Shown here in pieces: positions 15,513 through 23,150 of a stretch of 35,367 nucleotides of DNA. A program made the position numbers and the translations under genes. Numbering within the stretch: position 1 is the stretch's first letter; each line of letters begins with the position of its first letter. Source of the stretch: Candidatus Gastranaerophilales bacterium (GTDB lineage Bacteria > Cyanobacteriota > Vampirovibrionia > Gastranaerophilales > UBA9971); NCBI GenBank assembly GCA_028278305.1, contig JANQEP010000030.1, positions 1 to 35,367 of the forward strand, in the 5' to 3' direction. A model generated the notes under the pieces. It did not search any database. It was not told where the DNA came from and worked only from the letters and a program-made list of their open reading frames with translations.

Positions 15513-17450
15513 TTAACTGATAAACTCAGAGTAATTTCGCAGCTTTTCGAGCAATTCCCGGTGTTTTGCCGCAAATTTGCTTCCTTTTGATTCAATAGCC
15601 ATAATCAGGGCTTCCGGCATATTCAGGGCTTCACCTTTTTTCAGCTGGTCATAATAAAAACATTCGTAATTATCAGGCACTCTTAATGACCAGTTCTGGT
15701 CGCCCGAAGTGCCGGGCTGGTTATATCTCTGGTTCATACCGAAGAAGTCGGCGAAAAATACCTGGACATTCTCGGCAGAGCTTGCAAACAATTCAGCAAA
15801 CTTCGCAGTAATAAACCTTCTTCTGTTTTCAATAAGTTCCTGCTTGAACTCATCTGTATTTGAAGGTTTTAAATCTTCAGCAAGATTTTTGGCGTGCGTT
15901 TCTATTTTGTTTTGTTCATAAAGTTCACTAACCCAGTTGACTAGCGGGGAGTTATCATGGCTTCCAGCCATTACCCAGTGGATTAAGTCGGTATTTTTAA
16001 TCCTGTAAGGATGGTCTTCAACTTGCGGGTCAACAAATTCAGTTACTCTAAGCCCGCTTAGGGCGAGTTTATTCATCACTTCAAGCACAGGATTTGTTAT
16101 TGTTCCCAGGTCTTCACAGATTATGGATTCCTTGTCTATTCCTTTTTCTTCTGCGGACTGTATAACAATCTTTTCCAGAATCCTTGAATATTGTTTTACC
16201 TGATAATCAGCCAGGTTGACTATCCTTTGTTCGTTGTCACGACTGACTTCATGGTTGAGGTTTTCTTCAGCCGGAATTGCATATTTTCCCAGCTCTTCAT
16301 GCTCAGGTGATGAATAAAGCCTTGAGGCACCTTCTTCGGGTTTTGGGCGATGTCCTTTTTTGTAAACATAAGGGTCTATAAGCCCGATAATATGGTCAAT
16401 TCTTACACCTCCGGGATTTTCCTCAAACATTTTTTCAAACCGTGCCTTGAGAATTTTCCCGCCGTCTGCGAGAGTTCCGTCCGGGTTAAACATTTTGTCC
16501 GGGTCCATGACCGGAAATCCCCATGCCTGTCCGTCTTCTGAAAAGAAATCAGGGGGGCAGCCGAGGTAATAATCTTCTATAAAATAGTACTGGTATGCCC
16601 AGAAATCACGATCTGAAAATGCTACCTGGGCGTCTGCAATGGTTTTCATTCCTTTTTTTGCCAGGTATTTTTTTGTATTTTGCTTTTGCATATAGGTTAA
16701 AAACTGGACAAACTGGTAAAATTCAATTTCATCCGCAAATTTTTCCTTTATTTCAAGCATTCTCTGGTCAGCCTGCTGCTGGGTAAACTGATGCCCGGGG
16801 CAGTAGAGCTTTTTATCAAGTTCATCTTCCCAGACGGGCCAGTAATCATTGCCATGTTTTATGGATAAAGCCTCGTAAACAGAATCTTTTTCCAGCCATA
16901 AGCTGTTTTTTTCCTTAAACTTATCAAAATTTTTCTTTAATTGCTTAACTTTTTTATCATTATCTGATAATTTTGCTTTATAAGTCCTGAAAGCTTCTCT
17001 CAGGGCTTTATTATATTCTTTATATATATATGAATATACGGTATGATTACTTTTTGAAGGATTATTATTTATAATTTTCCGGCAGGTTTCCTCGGTCAGA
17101 AGTTCTGCGAATTCCCTGGTTGTAAGCTGGTAAAGATCAATAAACAGAGGGTTATTGGAAAACAAAGTTGCTGTATAGGGGGAAGAGTCAACAGTTTTGG
17201 TTTTACCGTCAGGTCCGAGTTGAAGTCCGTTGAAGCCCATATTGTTGACAAACTCAATAAACTCTTTAGCCCCATCCGAGTTGTATGTTCCAAAACCTGT
17301 ATTTTTATTTTTTGCCGAAGGAAAGCTTGCCCCGTGGATTATCATATAAAAATTCTTTTTATTCAGCACTTTTAGGGCTTCTTGAATTGTTTTTTTAAAG
17401 CCTTTTTTATCTTTTTCAGTAAATTTTTTGCACATGCAGGTTTTGCTCAT
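15513..17450 (-). CDS. malQ: 4-alpha-glucanotransferase (GH77, MalQ-like)
   Basis: Disproportionating enzyme acting on maltodextrin/glycogen in the cytoplasm, 645 residues. GH77 signatures in order: GFGTYNSDGAKEFIEFVNNM (substrate entry region), GFPVMDPDKMF, nucleophile region GGVRIDHIIGLIDPYVY (Asp in RIDH), acid/base region IICEDLGTITNPV (Glu in ED), the RVTEF segment, and GSHDNSPLVNWV (third carboxylate, family THDN). All three carboxylates are present. The N-terminal 30 residues with four Lys/Cys-rich repeats are unusual. It looks monocistronic. Its promoter region contains TATTATACTATAA, identical to half of the Nudix-regulator palindrome. It fits with nearby CUT1 sugar permeases in glucan use. 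Confidence 0.9.
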   Translation of the reverse strand: MSKTCMCKKFTEKDKKGFKKTIQEALKVLNKKNFYMIIHGASFPSAKNKNTGFGTYNSDGAKEFIEFVNNMGFNGLQLGPDGKTKTVDSSPYTATLFSNNPLFIDLYQLTTREFAELLTEETCRKIINNNPSKSNHTVYSYIYKEYNKALREAFRTYKAKLSDNDKKVKQLKKNFDKFKEKNSLWLEKDSVYEALSIKHGNDYWPVWEDELDKKLYCPGHQFTQQQADQRMLEIKEKFADEIEFYQFVQFLTYMQKQNTKKYLAKKGMKTIADAQVAFSDRDFWAYQYYFIEDYYLGCPPDFFSEDGQAWGFPVMDPDKMFNPDGTLADGGKILKARFEKMFEENPGGVRIDHIIGLIDPYVYKKGHRPKPEEGASRLYSSPEHEELGKYAIPAEENLNHEVSRDNEQRIVNLADYQVKQYSRILEKIVIQSAEEKGIDKESIICEDLGTITNPVLEVMNKLALSGLRVTEFVDPQVEDHPYRIKNTDLIHWVMAGSHDNSPLVNWVSELYEQNKIETHAKNLAEDLKPSNTDEFKQELIENRRRFITAKFAELFASSAENVQVFFADFFGMNQRYNQPGTSGDQNWSLRVPDNYECFYYDQLKKGEALNMPEALIMAIESKGSKFAAKHRELLEKLRNYSEFIS

Positions 17451-17495
17451 AATTTTTTACCAATCCTCCGGGTTTTTTTCACCAATAATAGATTT

Positions 17496-17508
17496 TATTA
17501 TACTATAA
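17496..17508 (-). promoter_or_regulatory. Half-site shared with the Nudix-regulator palindrome
   Basis: TATTATACTATAA, 46 nt upstream of malQ, is identical over 13 bases to the right half of the 27-bp palindrome at 6798-6824. It may also serve as a -10 region. It is AT-rich, so coincidence is possible. Confidence 0.35.
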
Positions 17509-17516
17509 CAATAATT

Positions 17517-17560
17517 AACTCGAGTCGCTAATTGCATACATGCAATTAGCGACTCGAGTT
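17517..17560. repeat. 44-bp perfect palindrome
   Basis: Two perfect 21-bp arms (starting AACTCGAGTCGCTAATTGCA) flank only AC at the centre. It could form a cruciform or very stable hairpin. It lies upstream of malQ at the left edge of island 2. Degenerate relatives of the arm occur at 35271 (AACTTGAGTTGCTAATTAG) and around 5224, so it belongs to a dispersed repeat family. Confidence 0.8.
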
Positions 17561-17705
17561 ATATAGTTAAGTTAATTGGTAGTGATCAAATATTAAGGGG
17601 TAGAGAATACTTACTCATTTTAAAATTTTTCAAAAATCCCCACCCATGAATGAGTCTACGCTGCCGCGCCCACCCTCAGAGGTGGTCAAGGGACTTCGTC
17701 CTTTA

Positions 17706-17804
17706 GTTGGGTAGGTTGGGTCAATTTTGTAAATTGACCCAACAGCTTTAAATCCGCATTATTTGACGTTGGGTTAAAAAATAGAATTTTTTAACCCAAC
17801 CTAC
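17706..17804. repeat. MITE-like inverted-repeat element
   Basis: Terminal inverted repeats GTAGGTTGGGTCAA (17711-17724) and its near-complement TTAACCCAACCTAC (17791-17804) match at 13 of 14 positions. Inside are two hairpins: 17715-17743 (13-bp arms, TGT loop) and 17768-17800 (14-bp arms, 5-nt loop). The left end, 22 bases from 17706, recurs at 34550-34571. No transposase is encoded, so it is a non-autonomous repeat or a compound hairpin. Confidence 0.65.
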
Positions 17805-17821
17805 TGCTACTAAATAAACAA

Positions 17822-18073
17822 TTACTCATCAATAACTCTTTCAAGAGCTTCTTCTTTAGAACAGTCATATTCATTGCAATAAATTTCAAGCCATTCGCTT
17901 AATAATTCAACTTCTTTTGCACATAAAATTTCAAAATTCCTCTTTGAATTGCCATCTTCCTAGGAAAGATAGTCTTTGAATATTTTAGCCTGAAATTTAT
18001 CATGTTGAAAAGCTCTTAATTTTAAATTTTTTATATCTTTTTGCATTTCCTTGATAGTTCCTGTTGTATTCAT
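17822..18073 (-). pseudogene. Small ORF of island 2 interrupted by an in-frame TAG
   Basis: From an ATG with a strong AAAAGGAGG Shine-Dalgarno site, the frame reads MNTTGTIKEMQKDIKNLKLR and onwards for 83 codons before TAA, but codon 38 is TAG (17960-17962). The frame remains protein-like after it (NFEILCAKEVELLSEWLEIY), so the stop is recent or read through. No family recognised; helical and acidic at the C-terminus. It is divergent from the HTH gene at 18182, and a 5'-end copy lies at 18421-18464. TAG is used as a normal stop elsewhere (cheA, cheB), so recoding is unlikely. Confidence 0.75.
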
Positions 18074-18181
18074 TCTTACCTCCTTTTTATTATTAATTTT
18101 ATTATTAATGATGAAATAAATCATCTTATAAAGATTATATTCTGTAGAAATAATTTGTCAAAAGAATAAAATAGTATTGTT

Positions 18182-18409
18182 ATGATGATTGATTTAGACG
18201 TACTTCCGAAAGAGTTTGGTAAAAAAATTAAAATAGAAAGAATCAAAAGAGACCTTTCTCAAGAAGATCTTGCAGTGCTAGCTGGTTTACACCGGACAAC
18301 CCTGGGTGGCTTAGAAAACGGTAAAAATATGCCCAATCTGGAGACTATTGCAAGACTTGCGAATGCTTTAAATATGACTTTGCCGGAAATAGTTGATTTG
18401 GATTTTTAA
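18182..18409 (+). CDS. XRE-family HTH regulator (island 2, first)
   Basis: 75-residue Cro/C1-type HTH protein. The core is IKRDLSQEDLAVLAGLHRTT (about 22-41), then LGGLENGKNMPNLETIARLA, a textbook XRE domain, and it ends LPEIVDLDF. There are two consecutive ATGs. TAGTAT at 18172-18177 ends 7 nt before the second (18185), so that may be the true leaderless start. It is divergent from the amber-interrupted ORF. The spacer has a small GATGA/TCATC dyad and direct TTATTATTAA repeats. Confidence 0.87.
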   Translation: MMIDLDVLPKEFGKKIKIERIKRDLSQEDLAVLAGLHRTTLGGLENGKNMPNLETIARLANALNMTLPEIVDLDF

Positions 18410-18420
18410 TTTTCAAAATT

Positions 18421-18464
18421 CCTTTGTCTTTTTGTATTTCTTTAATAATTTCTGTTGTGTTCAT
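18421..18464 (-). pseudogene. 5' remnant of the island-2 small ORF
   Basis: The sequence MNTTEIIKEIQKD with its AAAAGGAGG ribosome-binding region repeats the first 13 codons of the ORF at 17822-18073. It then jumps to a sequence like the middle of that ORF (GGAATTTTGAAA) and runs into the HTH gene end. It is therefore an internally deleted, truncated copy, divergent from the second HTH gene at 18589. Confidence 0.7.
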
Positions 18465-18588
18465 TTTTACCTCCTTTTGATAACTGATATTTGTCATTAG
18501 CTAACAGTTAATATTAATAGCATTTTACAGTATTTTCGTCAAATGACAGTTGGTAGAAAGTCTTAAATAATTACTCATAATTATATTT

Positions 18589-18804
18589 ATGAGCAAAAGA
18601 TTTTTGAAAATTATTGGTAATAATGTAAAGTTCTTGAGGAAAGATAAAAATTTATCTCAAGAAAAACTTGCTGAATTAACAGGCTACAGCAGGAATTATA
18701 TTGGAATGATTGAGCGAGCAGAGGCAAATCCACCTGTTGATACTTTGTGTAAAATAGCAAAAATTTTAAGCGTTAAACCTGAAAGAATATTTATAGTCGA
18801 TTAA
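18589..18804 (+). CDS. XRE-family HTH regulator (island 2, second)
   Basis: 71-residue HTH protein: MSKRFLKIIGNNVKFLRKDK, HTH LSQEKLAELTGYSRNYIGMI, tail LSVKPERIFIVD. It is of a different subfamily from its island neighbour and closest in style to the XRE protein at 33478-33696 (both are nearly all DNA-binding domain). CATAAT at 18576-18581 ends 7 nt before the ATG and no Shine-Dalgarno site is present, so the mRNA is probably leaderless. The spacer holds GTCAAATGAC and AACTG/CAGTT dyads that could be operators. Confidence 0.87.
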   Translation: MSKRFLKIIGNNVKFLRKDKNLSQEKLAELTGYSRNYIGMIERAEANPPVDTLCKIAKILSVKPERIFIVD

Positions 18805-19373
18805 TTTTTTATTTTTGATTTTTAAAATAAGAATTTCCTTAAAACTTCCCATTACTTCCGATGATCCGAAAACCTATAAGCTGGAAAGCTTAAAAAAAGC
18901 AGGATTTAAATTACGCAATTCTACCTAATTTTTATTTTTAGCTCTTTTCATAAAAGAAAAAGTATGTTAAGTTATCCAGTATACTTAACATAATGTATTA
19001 AAAATAAAACAAACATTAAAAAATTGTGTATATTCTAATAATATTGCCCCCGCAATGTTATATTAAAAAAATAACAACAAGAACAAAGTTGAGGATCGAG
19101 TAAAATTTTTAAGGTAAATTTTTTAGCTGGTAATTGATTAGATATTGAATCTCTCAGGGTTAAGATCAAAGCAGGAATATTAATAAAACTGTTTTTATTT
19201 AAAAGTTATGAGCTCCGGTTGTTTTAGACTGAACTAGTATTAATTTTTAAGTTTTTATCATTAATGTCGGATTTTAAAAAATAAGAGTAAAAAATTTAAA
19301 GCCATCATGGTATATAGCAAATATAAAAATTATATTTATAGATCTGAAAACAAACAGAAAGGAAAAGCAAAAA
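18805..19373. other. Long intergenic region / probable 5' region of the chemotaxis operon
   Basis: No complete gene. At 18850-18930 a plus-strand frame reads LPITSDDPKTYKLESLKKAG then FKLRNST and a stop, and looks like the 3' end of a lost gene. Within it is a 25-bp stretch (18875-18899) repeated exactly at 34526-34550. At 18963-18992 there are perfect 10-bp arms TATGTTAAGT/ACTTAACATA. At 19043-19056 there is a small ATTGC/GCAAT hairpin. The last 300 nt before cheY are AT-rich and should hold the operon promoter; no clear sigma-28 site was found. Confidence 0.5.
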
Positions 19374-19742
19374 ATGTCAAACCATAAAGTTCTGGTTATT
19401 GATGATTCTCCGTTTATTTTTAAAGCTGTAAAAAGAGCGCTTGAGCCAAACGGGTTCGATGTTGTTGATAACGCTTCCAACGGGAAAATAGGGGTTGAAA
19501 TGTATGATAAATACCAGCCTGACGTGATAACCCTTGATGTAACCATGCCCATAATGGACGGGATTGAAACGGCAAAAGCTCTGGTGGCAAAAAATCCTGA
19601 CGTAAAAATCCTGATGCTGAGCGCTATGGGCGATGAAACCCTTCATAACCAGGCAAAGGAAATCGGCGTGAAAAAGTTTATAAGAAAACCGTTCAAGCCT
19701 GAAGAACTTCTGGAAAAAGTAAACAGTCTTTTAGGAACTTAA
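19374..19742 (+). CDS. cheY: CheY-type chemotaxis response regulator
   Basis: Single receiver domain of 122 residues with no output domain. The phospho-acceptor is D55 in ITLDVTMP, the acidic pair is D10-D11, the switch Ser is S83 in LSAMG, and K105 is in RKPF. It is the first gene of the chemotaxis operon and 4 nt from the CheX gene that probably dephosphorylates it. AGAAAGGAAAAG upstream provides the Shine-Dalgarno site. In the pathway, CheA phosphorylates it and phospho-CheY binds the flagellar switch. Confidence 0.95.
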   Translation: MSNHKVLVIDDSPFIFKAVKRALEPNGFDVVDNASNGKIGVEMYDKYQPDVITLDVTMPIMDGIETAKALVAKNPDVKILMLSAMGDETLHNQAKEIGVKKFIRKPFKPEELLEKVNSLLGT

Positions 19743-19746
19743 AATT

Positions 19747-20220
19747 ATGGATCAAGAAAAATTTCAGGAAATCCTTCTTATTACAAAAAAAGCATTTGAA
19801 GAGGTAAGCATGGAATTGCTGGAGACTGAATTTATCCCCTGTCAGAGATTTATATGCGATTACCCGTATAAAGTAGCAATAATTATAGGTATAACAGGCA
19901 GCTCAACAGGAAGGCTTTACCTGGAATGCAACCTGGAAACAGCGGTCAAGGTGGCGCTTACCATGAATTTCGGGGAGCGTCTTGATGAGCCTAATGATGT
20001 ATACACCTATCTTGCAGAATTCGGAAATATGATAGGCGGCAGGGCAACGACTTATATGACGGAAAAATATCAGAAAAACGAATTTCGCCTCTCCCCGCCC
20101 GCAATTTTTTCAGGAAAAGGACTGGAAACCCTTAGTCCTAATATTCAGTCCAGGATGGTTTATTACAGCGGAAGGCTGGGCAGGTTTTTTATTGATATAG
20201 GTTTTGAAGAGGAAAATTAA
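19747..20220 (+). CDS. cheX: CheX-like CheY-P phosphatase
   Basis: 157-residue CheC/CheX/FliY-family protein. The phosphatase signature E-x-x-N is E91/N94 in LAEFGNMIGGRA, as in CheX, so it is probably active on CheY-P. It follows cheY by 4 nt and precedes a second family member by 2 nt. CheZ is absent from the operon, which fits CheX as the signal terminator. A minor truth to note is that CheC and CheX are hard to separate without structural comparison, but a single ExxN motif and the length favour CheX. Confidence 0.85.
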   Translation: MDQEKFQEILLITKKAFEEVSMELLETEFIPCQRFICDYPYKVAIIIGITGSSTGRLYLECNLETAVKVALTMNFGERLDEPNDVYTYLAEFGNMIGGRATTYMTEKYQKNEFRLSPPAIFSGKGLETLSPNIQSRMVYYSGRLGRFFIDIGFEEEN

Positions 20221-20222
20221 TT

Positions 20223-20684
20223 ATGTCAGACATACTGGATTTAAAAGAACCGTTAATACAGACCTGTGAGGAACTCCTGCCAAAATACGGGATAAACTTT
20301 TCCTTTGTAAGAGAGAAGACCGAGAATACACTGAATTCCGGCGAGCAGATTAACCTGCTTGTAGGTTTAAGCAAGGGACTGGAAGGTAATTTTGTTGTGG
20401 GAATGACCAGAAAAGCCGCTTTATATGTAATATCCGGAATGACAGGACAGGAAGAGTTCTTTACCCTGGATAATTTAGCCAGGAACGCCCTGAGCGAATT
20501 TATAACAATACTTTGCAGAAAAACCCTTTCAAAAGTGGATATAAAGAAATTAGTCTCTATATCATCACCAACCCTTATAACAGGCGAGAGAATATGCCTG
20601 ATGATAAGTAAAACCCCTGCAAGAAAAACCTTTTTCAAAATGAATGATACCAATTTCAGCATAGCTTATAACGTGGAAGGTTAA
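20223..20684 (+). CDS. Second CheX-like protein, degenerate active site
   Basis: 153 residues with the CheX fold pattern (N-terminal helix, GLSKGLEGNFVVGMTRKAA, then ALSEFITILCRKTL). At the catalytic helix it keeps E92, but the Asn three residues on is T95 (E-F-I-T), so phosphatase activity is doubtful. It may form a heterodimer with the preceding CheX or act as a binding partner. It starts 2 nt after that gene, suggesting coupled translation and equal stoichiometry. Confidence 0.78.
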   Translation: MSDILDLKEPLIQTCEELLPKYGINFSFVREKTENTLNSGEQINLLVGLSKGLEGNFVVGMTRKAALYVISGMTGQEEFFTLDNLARNALSEFITILCRKTLSKVDIKKLVSISSPTLITGERICLMISKTPARKTFFKMNDTNFSIAYNVEG

Positions 20685-20708
20685 ATGATTAAAAGAATAC
20701 AGGTATAA

Positions 20709-22604
20709 ATGCATATGAAGGATAATGAAAACCTGCCGGAGTCAAAACAGGAAGTTGAAAACGAATTTCTCGAGGACTTTATTGTCGAGGCTTCCGAGCA
20801 TATTGAAAACATTGAAATGAATGTTTTTACCTTTGAAAAAGAACCTGAAAACGAAGAGGTAATTCATTCCATGTTCAGGTCTTTTCACACAGTGAAAGGA
20901 CTGGCAGGTTTTGTAGAGCAAGCCCTGATTGAGAATATAGCTCATAAAACAGAAACATTGCTGGATTACTGCAGGAAAAAAATTCTAAAACCTGATAAAA
21001 ATATAGCAAATATAATATTAACTTCAGCAGATTATATAAAGAAAATCTGCGAGGACACATCTCTTTGCGGGGATGAAAGTTTTCTCGAAGAAATTGATAA
21101 ACACCTTCAAAAACTTGCTCAAGAGGAAAAATGTCCTGATAAACAGGCTTTTGAGGAATCCCCCCCAAATCCGGAAATTGAGGAGCTTACTTTTGAAAGT
21201 ACAAAAGAAAACAGTGAAAACAATGAAAAACTCGCCGGAAAATTACCCGGCAATACCCCTAAAATAGGTGAAATCCTTGTTGAAGAGAAAAAGCTTGATC
21301 CCGGTGAAGTAGCGGGAATCCTTGAAAAACAGCAAAAAGACTATCCTGATTTTAAATTCGGGGAAGTAGCGATCTATGAGGAAAAAGCCCAACCTAAAGA
21401 TGTATTAAACGCGGTTAAAAAGCAGCAGGCAAAAACTTCCGCAAAAGAGGAATACATGAGGATTTCTACGGAAAAAGTGGATAACCTCGTGGATATGGTA
21501 GGAGAACTTGTCATAACCCAGTCACTCGTCGAGCAATTTGCCATATCCAATTTTGAGTCGGGTAAATCATTTACCAATAACCTTGGCAGAATGGCAAGAA
21601 TAACCAAGGACCTGCAAAACCTTGCAATGTACCTCAGGATGGTGCCTCTAAAGTCAACTTTCCAGAAGATAACCAGAATAGCAAGGGATACTATAAATGA
21701 ACTGGAAAAAGATATTGATTTTTCAACATCCGGTGATGATACGGAAATTGACAGAATGGTAACTGAAAAACTTCTTGATCCGCTTGTGCACCTGGTTAAA
21801 AACTCGGTATCCCACGGTATTGAATCCGAAGAAAAAAGAATTAAAGAGGAAAAGCCGTCAACAGGATCAGTCAGGCTCTGTGCTTACAATAAAAGAGGAA
21901 ATATATACATAGAAATTAACGATGACGGAGGTGGAATTAACACGGAAAAAGTTTACCAGAAAGCCCTGGATAAAGGTCTTATTGACCCGAATAGAAGTTA
22001 TTCGGATTCTGAAATTCACGAATTTATAATGCTGCCGGGATTTTCAACTATGGAAGTGGCAAATAACATATCCGGGCGAGGTGTTGGTCTGGATGTTGTA
22101 AGGACAGAAATCCAGAAAAACGGCGGTAAAGTTGAAATTCACAGCGAAAAAGGCAGAGGTTCAACTTTCACGCTTAAAATCCCGGTAAACCACGCTATTT
22201 TAAACGGTACGGTTGTTAATATTAAAGATTCCAATTATATAATCCCGACTTTGAATATTAAACAGATAATCCAGCCAAAAGAAGAGCAGTGGGTTTATGT
22301 AAAAAACGTGAGAAGCAAAATTAACGTAAGAGGCGAAATAATCCCGTTTTTACCCGTATCGGGACTTTTTGGCACACAGCCGGAAGATGAAGAACCGGCT
22401 CTTATAGTTATCATTGAACTGGAACAGAAATACCTGGCATTGCCCGTAAAAAACGTGATAGGCAGACAGGAAATTGTAGTAAAACCTGTCAGCGAAAATT
22501 TTTCAGGACTGGATTACATATCGGGAATGTCGATACTGGGAGACGGCAAAGTATCTTTGATATTGGATGTAGAAGTAATGTTTAAAAAGAAAGGAGCGAA
22601 CTAG
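20709..22604 (+). CDS. cheA: Chemotaxis histidine kinase CheA
   Basis: 631-residue kinase. P1 Hpt domain: H60 in FRSFHTVKGLAGF. The usual P2 CheY/CheB-binding domain is not recognisable. In its place are two tandem repeats (about 186-208 and 217-240: IGEILVEEKKLDP... and FGEVAIYEEKAQP...) of the LGxILV type seen in MshEN-like modules. P3 dimerisation: ISTEKVDNLVDMVGELVITQ. P4 ATPase: N box around N365 (HLVKNSVSHGIE), G1 DDGGGI (about 405-410), G2 SGRGVGLDVV. P5 is a CheW-like C-terminus. The TAG stop overlaps the GTG start of cheW. Confidence 0.95.
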   Translation: MHMKDNENLPESKQEVENEFLEDFIVEASEHIENIEMNVFTFEKEPENEEVIHSMFRSFHTVKGLAGFVEQALIENIAHKTETLLDYCRKKILKPDKNIANIILTSADYIKKICEDTSLCGDESFLEEIDKHLQKLAQEEKCPDKQAFEESPPNPEIEELTFESTKENSENNEKLAGKLPGNTPKIGEILVEEKKLDPGEVAGILEKQQKDYPDFKFGEVAIYEEKAQPKDVLNAVKKQQAKTSAKEEYMRISTEKVDNLVDMVGELVITQSLVEQFAISNFESGKSFTNNLGRMARITKDLQNLAMYLRMVPLKSTFQKITRIARDTINELEKDIDFSTSGDDTEIDRMVTEKLLDPLVHLVKNSVSHGIESEEKRIKEEKPSTGSVRLCAYNKRGNIYIEINDDGGGINTEKVYQKALDKGLIDPNRSYSDSEIHEFIMLPGFSTMEVANNISGRGVGLDVVRTEIQKNGGKVEIHSEKGRGSTFTLKIPVNHAILNGTVVNIKDSNYIIPTLNIKQIIQPKEEQWVYVKNVRSKINVRGEIIPFLPVSGLFGTQPEDEEPALIVIIELEQKYLALPVKNVIGRQEIVVKPVSENFSGLDYISGMSILGDGKVSLILDVEVMFKKKGAN

Positions 22605-23086
22605 TGCAGATTCAGGATGGGAAACATTTAACTTTTTCTCTCGGTAAGGAGGATTACGGTATTCCAATCCTGCAGGTGAGAGAAATCATCGGCATGATGG
22701 AAATTACTGAAGTCCCTAAAACTCCTGAATATATTAAAGGAGTTATTAATCTCAGGGGGAAAATTATACCGATAATGGACCTTCGGTCTAAATTCGGCAT
22801 GGATCCCATAGAGTATACGGAAAGAACATGTATTATTGTAGTGGAAGTTGACGTTAACAAAGCAAAAAGACCTATGGGCATAGTTGTCGATATGGTATCA
22901 GAAGTAGTTACGATTGAGCAGGGCGAAATTGAAGCTGCCCTTGATTACGGAGCAAAAGTAGACGGGGACTTCCTGACAGGAATGGGCAAGGTAAAAGATA
23001 AAGTGGTTTTACTGCTTGAAATCGAGAAAATAACAAACAGTGAAGACTTTAATATTGCCCTTGAGGAAACAAATACAAGAATTTAA
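22604..23086 (+). CDS. cheW: Chemotaxis adaptor CheW
   Basis: Couples receptors to CheA. 160 residues with the CheW SH3-like fold: FSLGKEDYGIPILQVREIIG, VINLRGKIIPIMDLRSKFGM, VVDMVSEVVTIEQGEIEAA and GMGKVKDKVVLLLEIEKI, all canonical. It starts with GTG overlapping the last base of the cheA stop codon, giving translational coupling, with AAAGGAGC upstream. It is followed by the receptor gene after 64 nt. Confidence 0.95.
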   Translation: MQIQDGKHLTFSLGKEDYGIPILQVREIIGMMEITEVPKTPEYIKGVINLRGKIIPIMDLRSKFGMDPIEYTERTCIIVVEVDVNKAKRPMGIVVDMVSEVVTIEQGEIEAALDYGAKVDGDFLTGMGKVKDKVVLLLEIEKITNSEDFNIALEETNTRI

Positions 23087-23150
23087 AAATTAACAGCAAT
23101 ATAAATTTTAAGATTGTAGTTTTAAGATTGTTTAGAAAGGACCAGAATAA

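Noticed and set aside
17960-17962. In-frame TAG as evidence of stop-codon recoding
   Set aside because: TAG is the functional stop of cheA (22602-22604), cheB and the AbrB-like gene, so genome-wide recoding is not supported.
18805-19373. Riboswitch before cheY
   Set aside because: No conserved core of c-di-GMP, SAM, TPP or cobalamin riboswitches could be found in the long leader.
20189-20662. 157-codon antisense frame opposite the second CheX gene
   Set aside because: It covers a gene with clear CheX similarity and operon spacing; no own ribosome-binding site or family signature.
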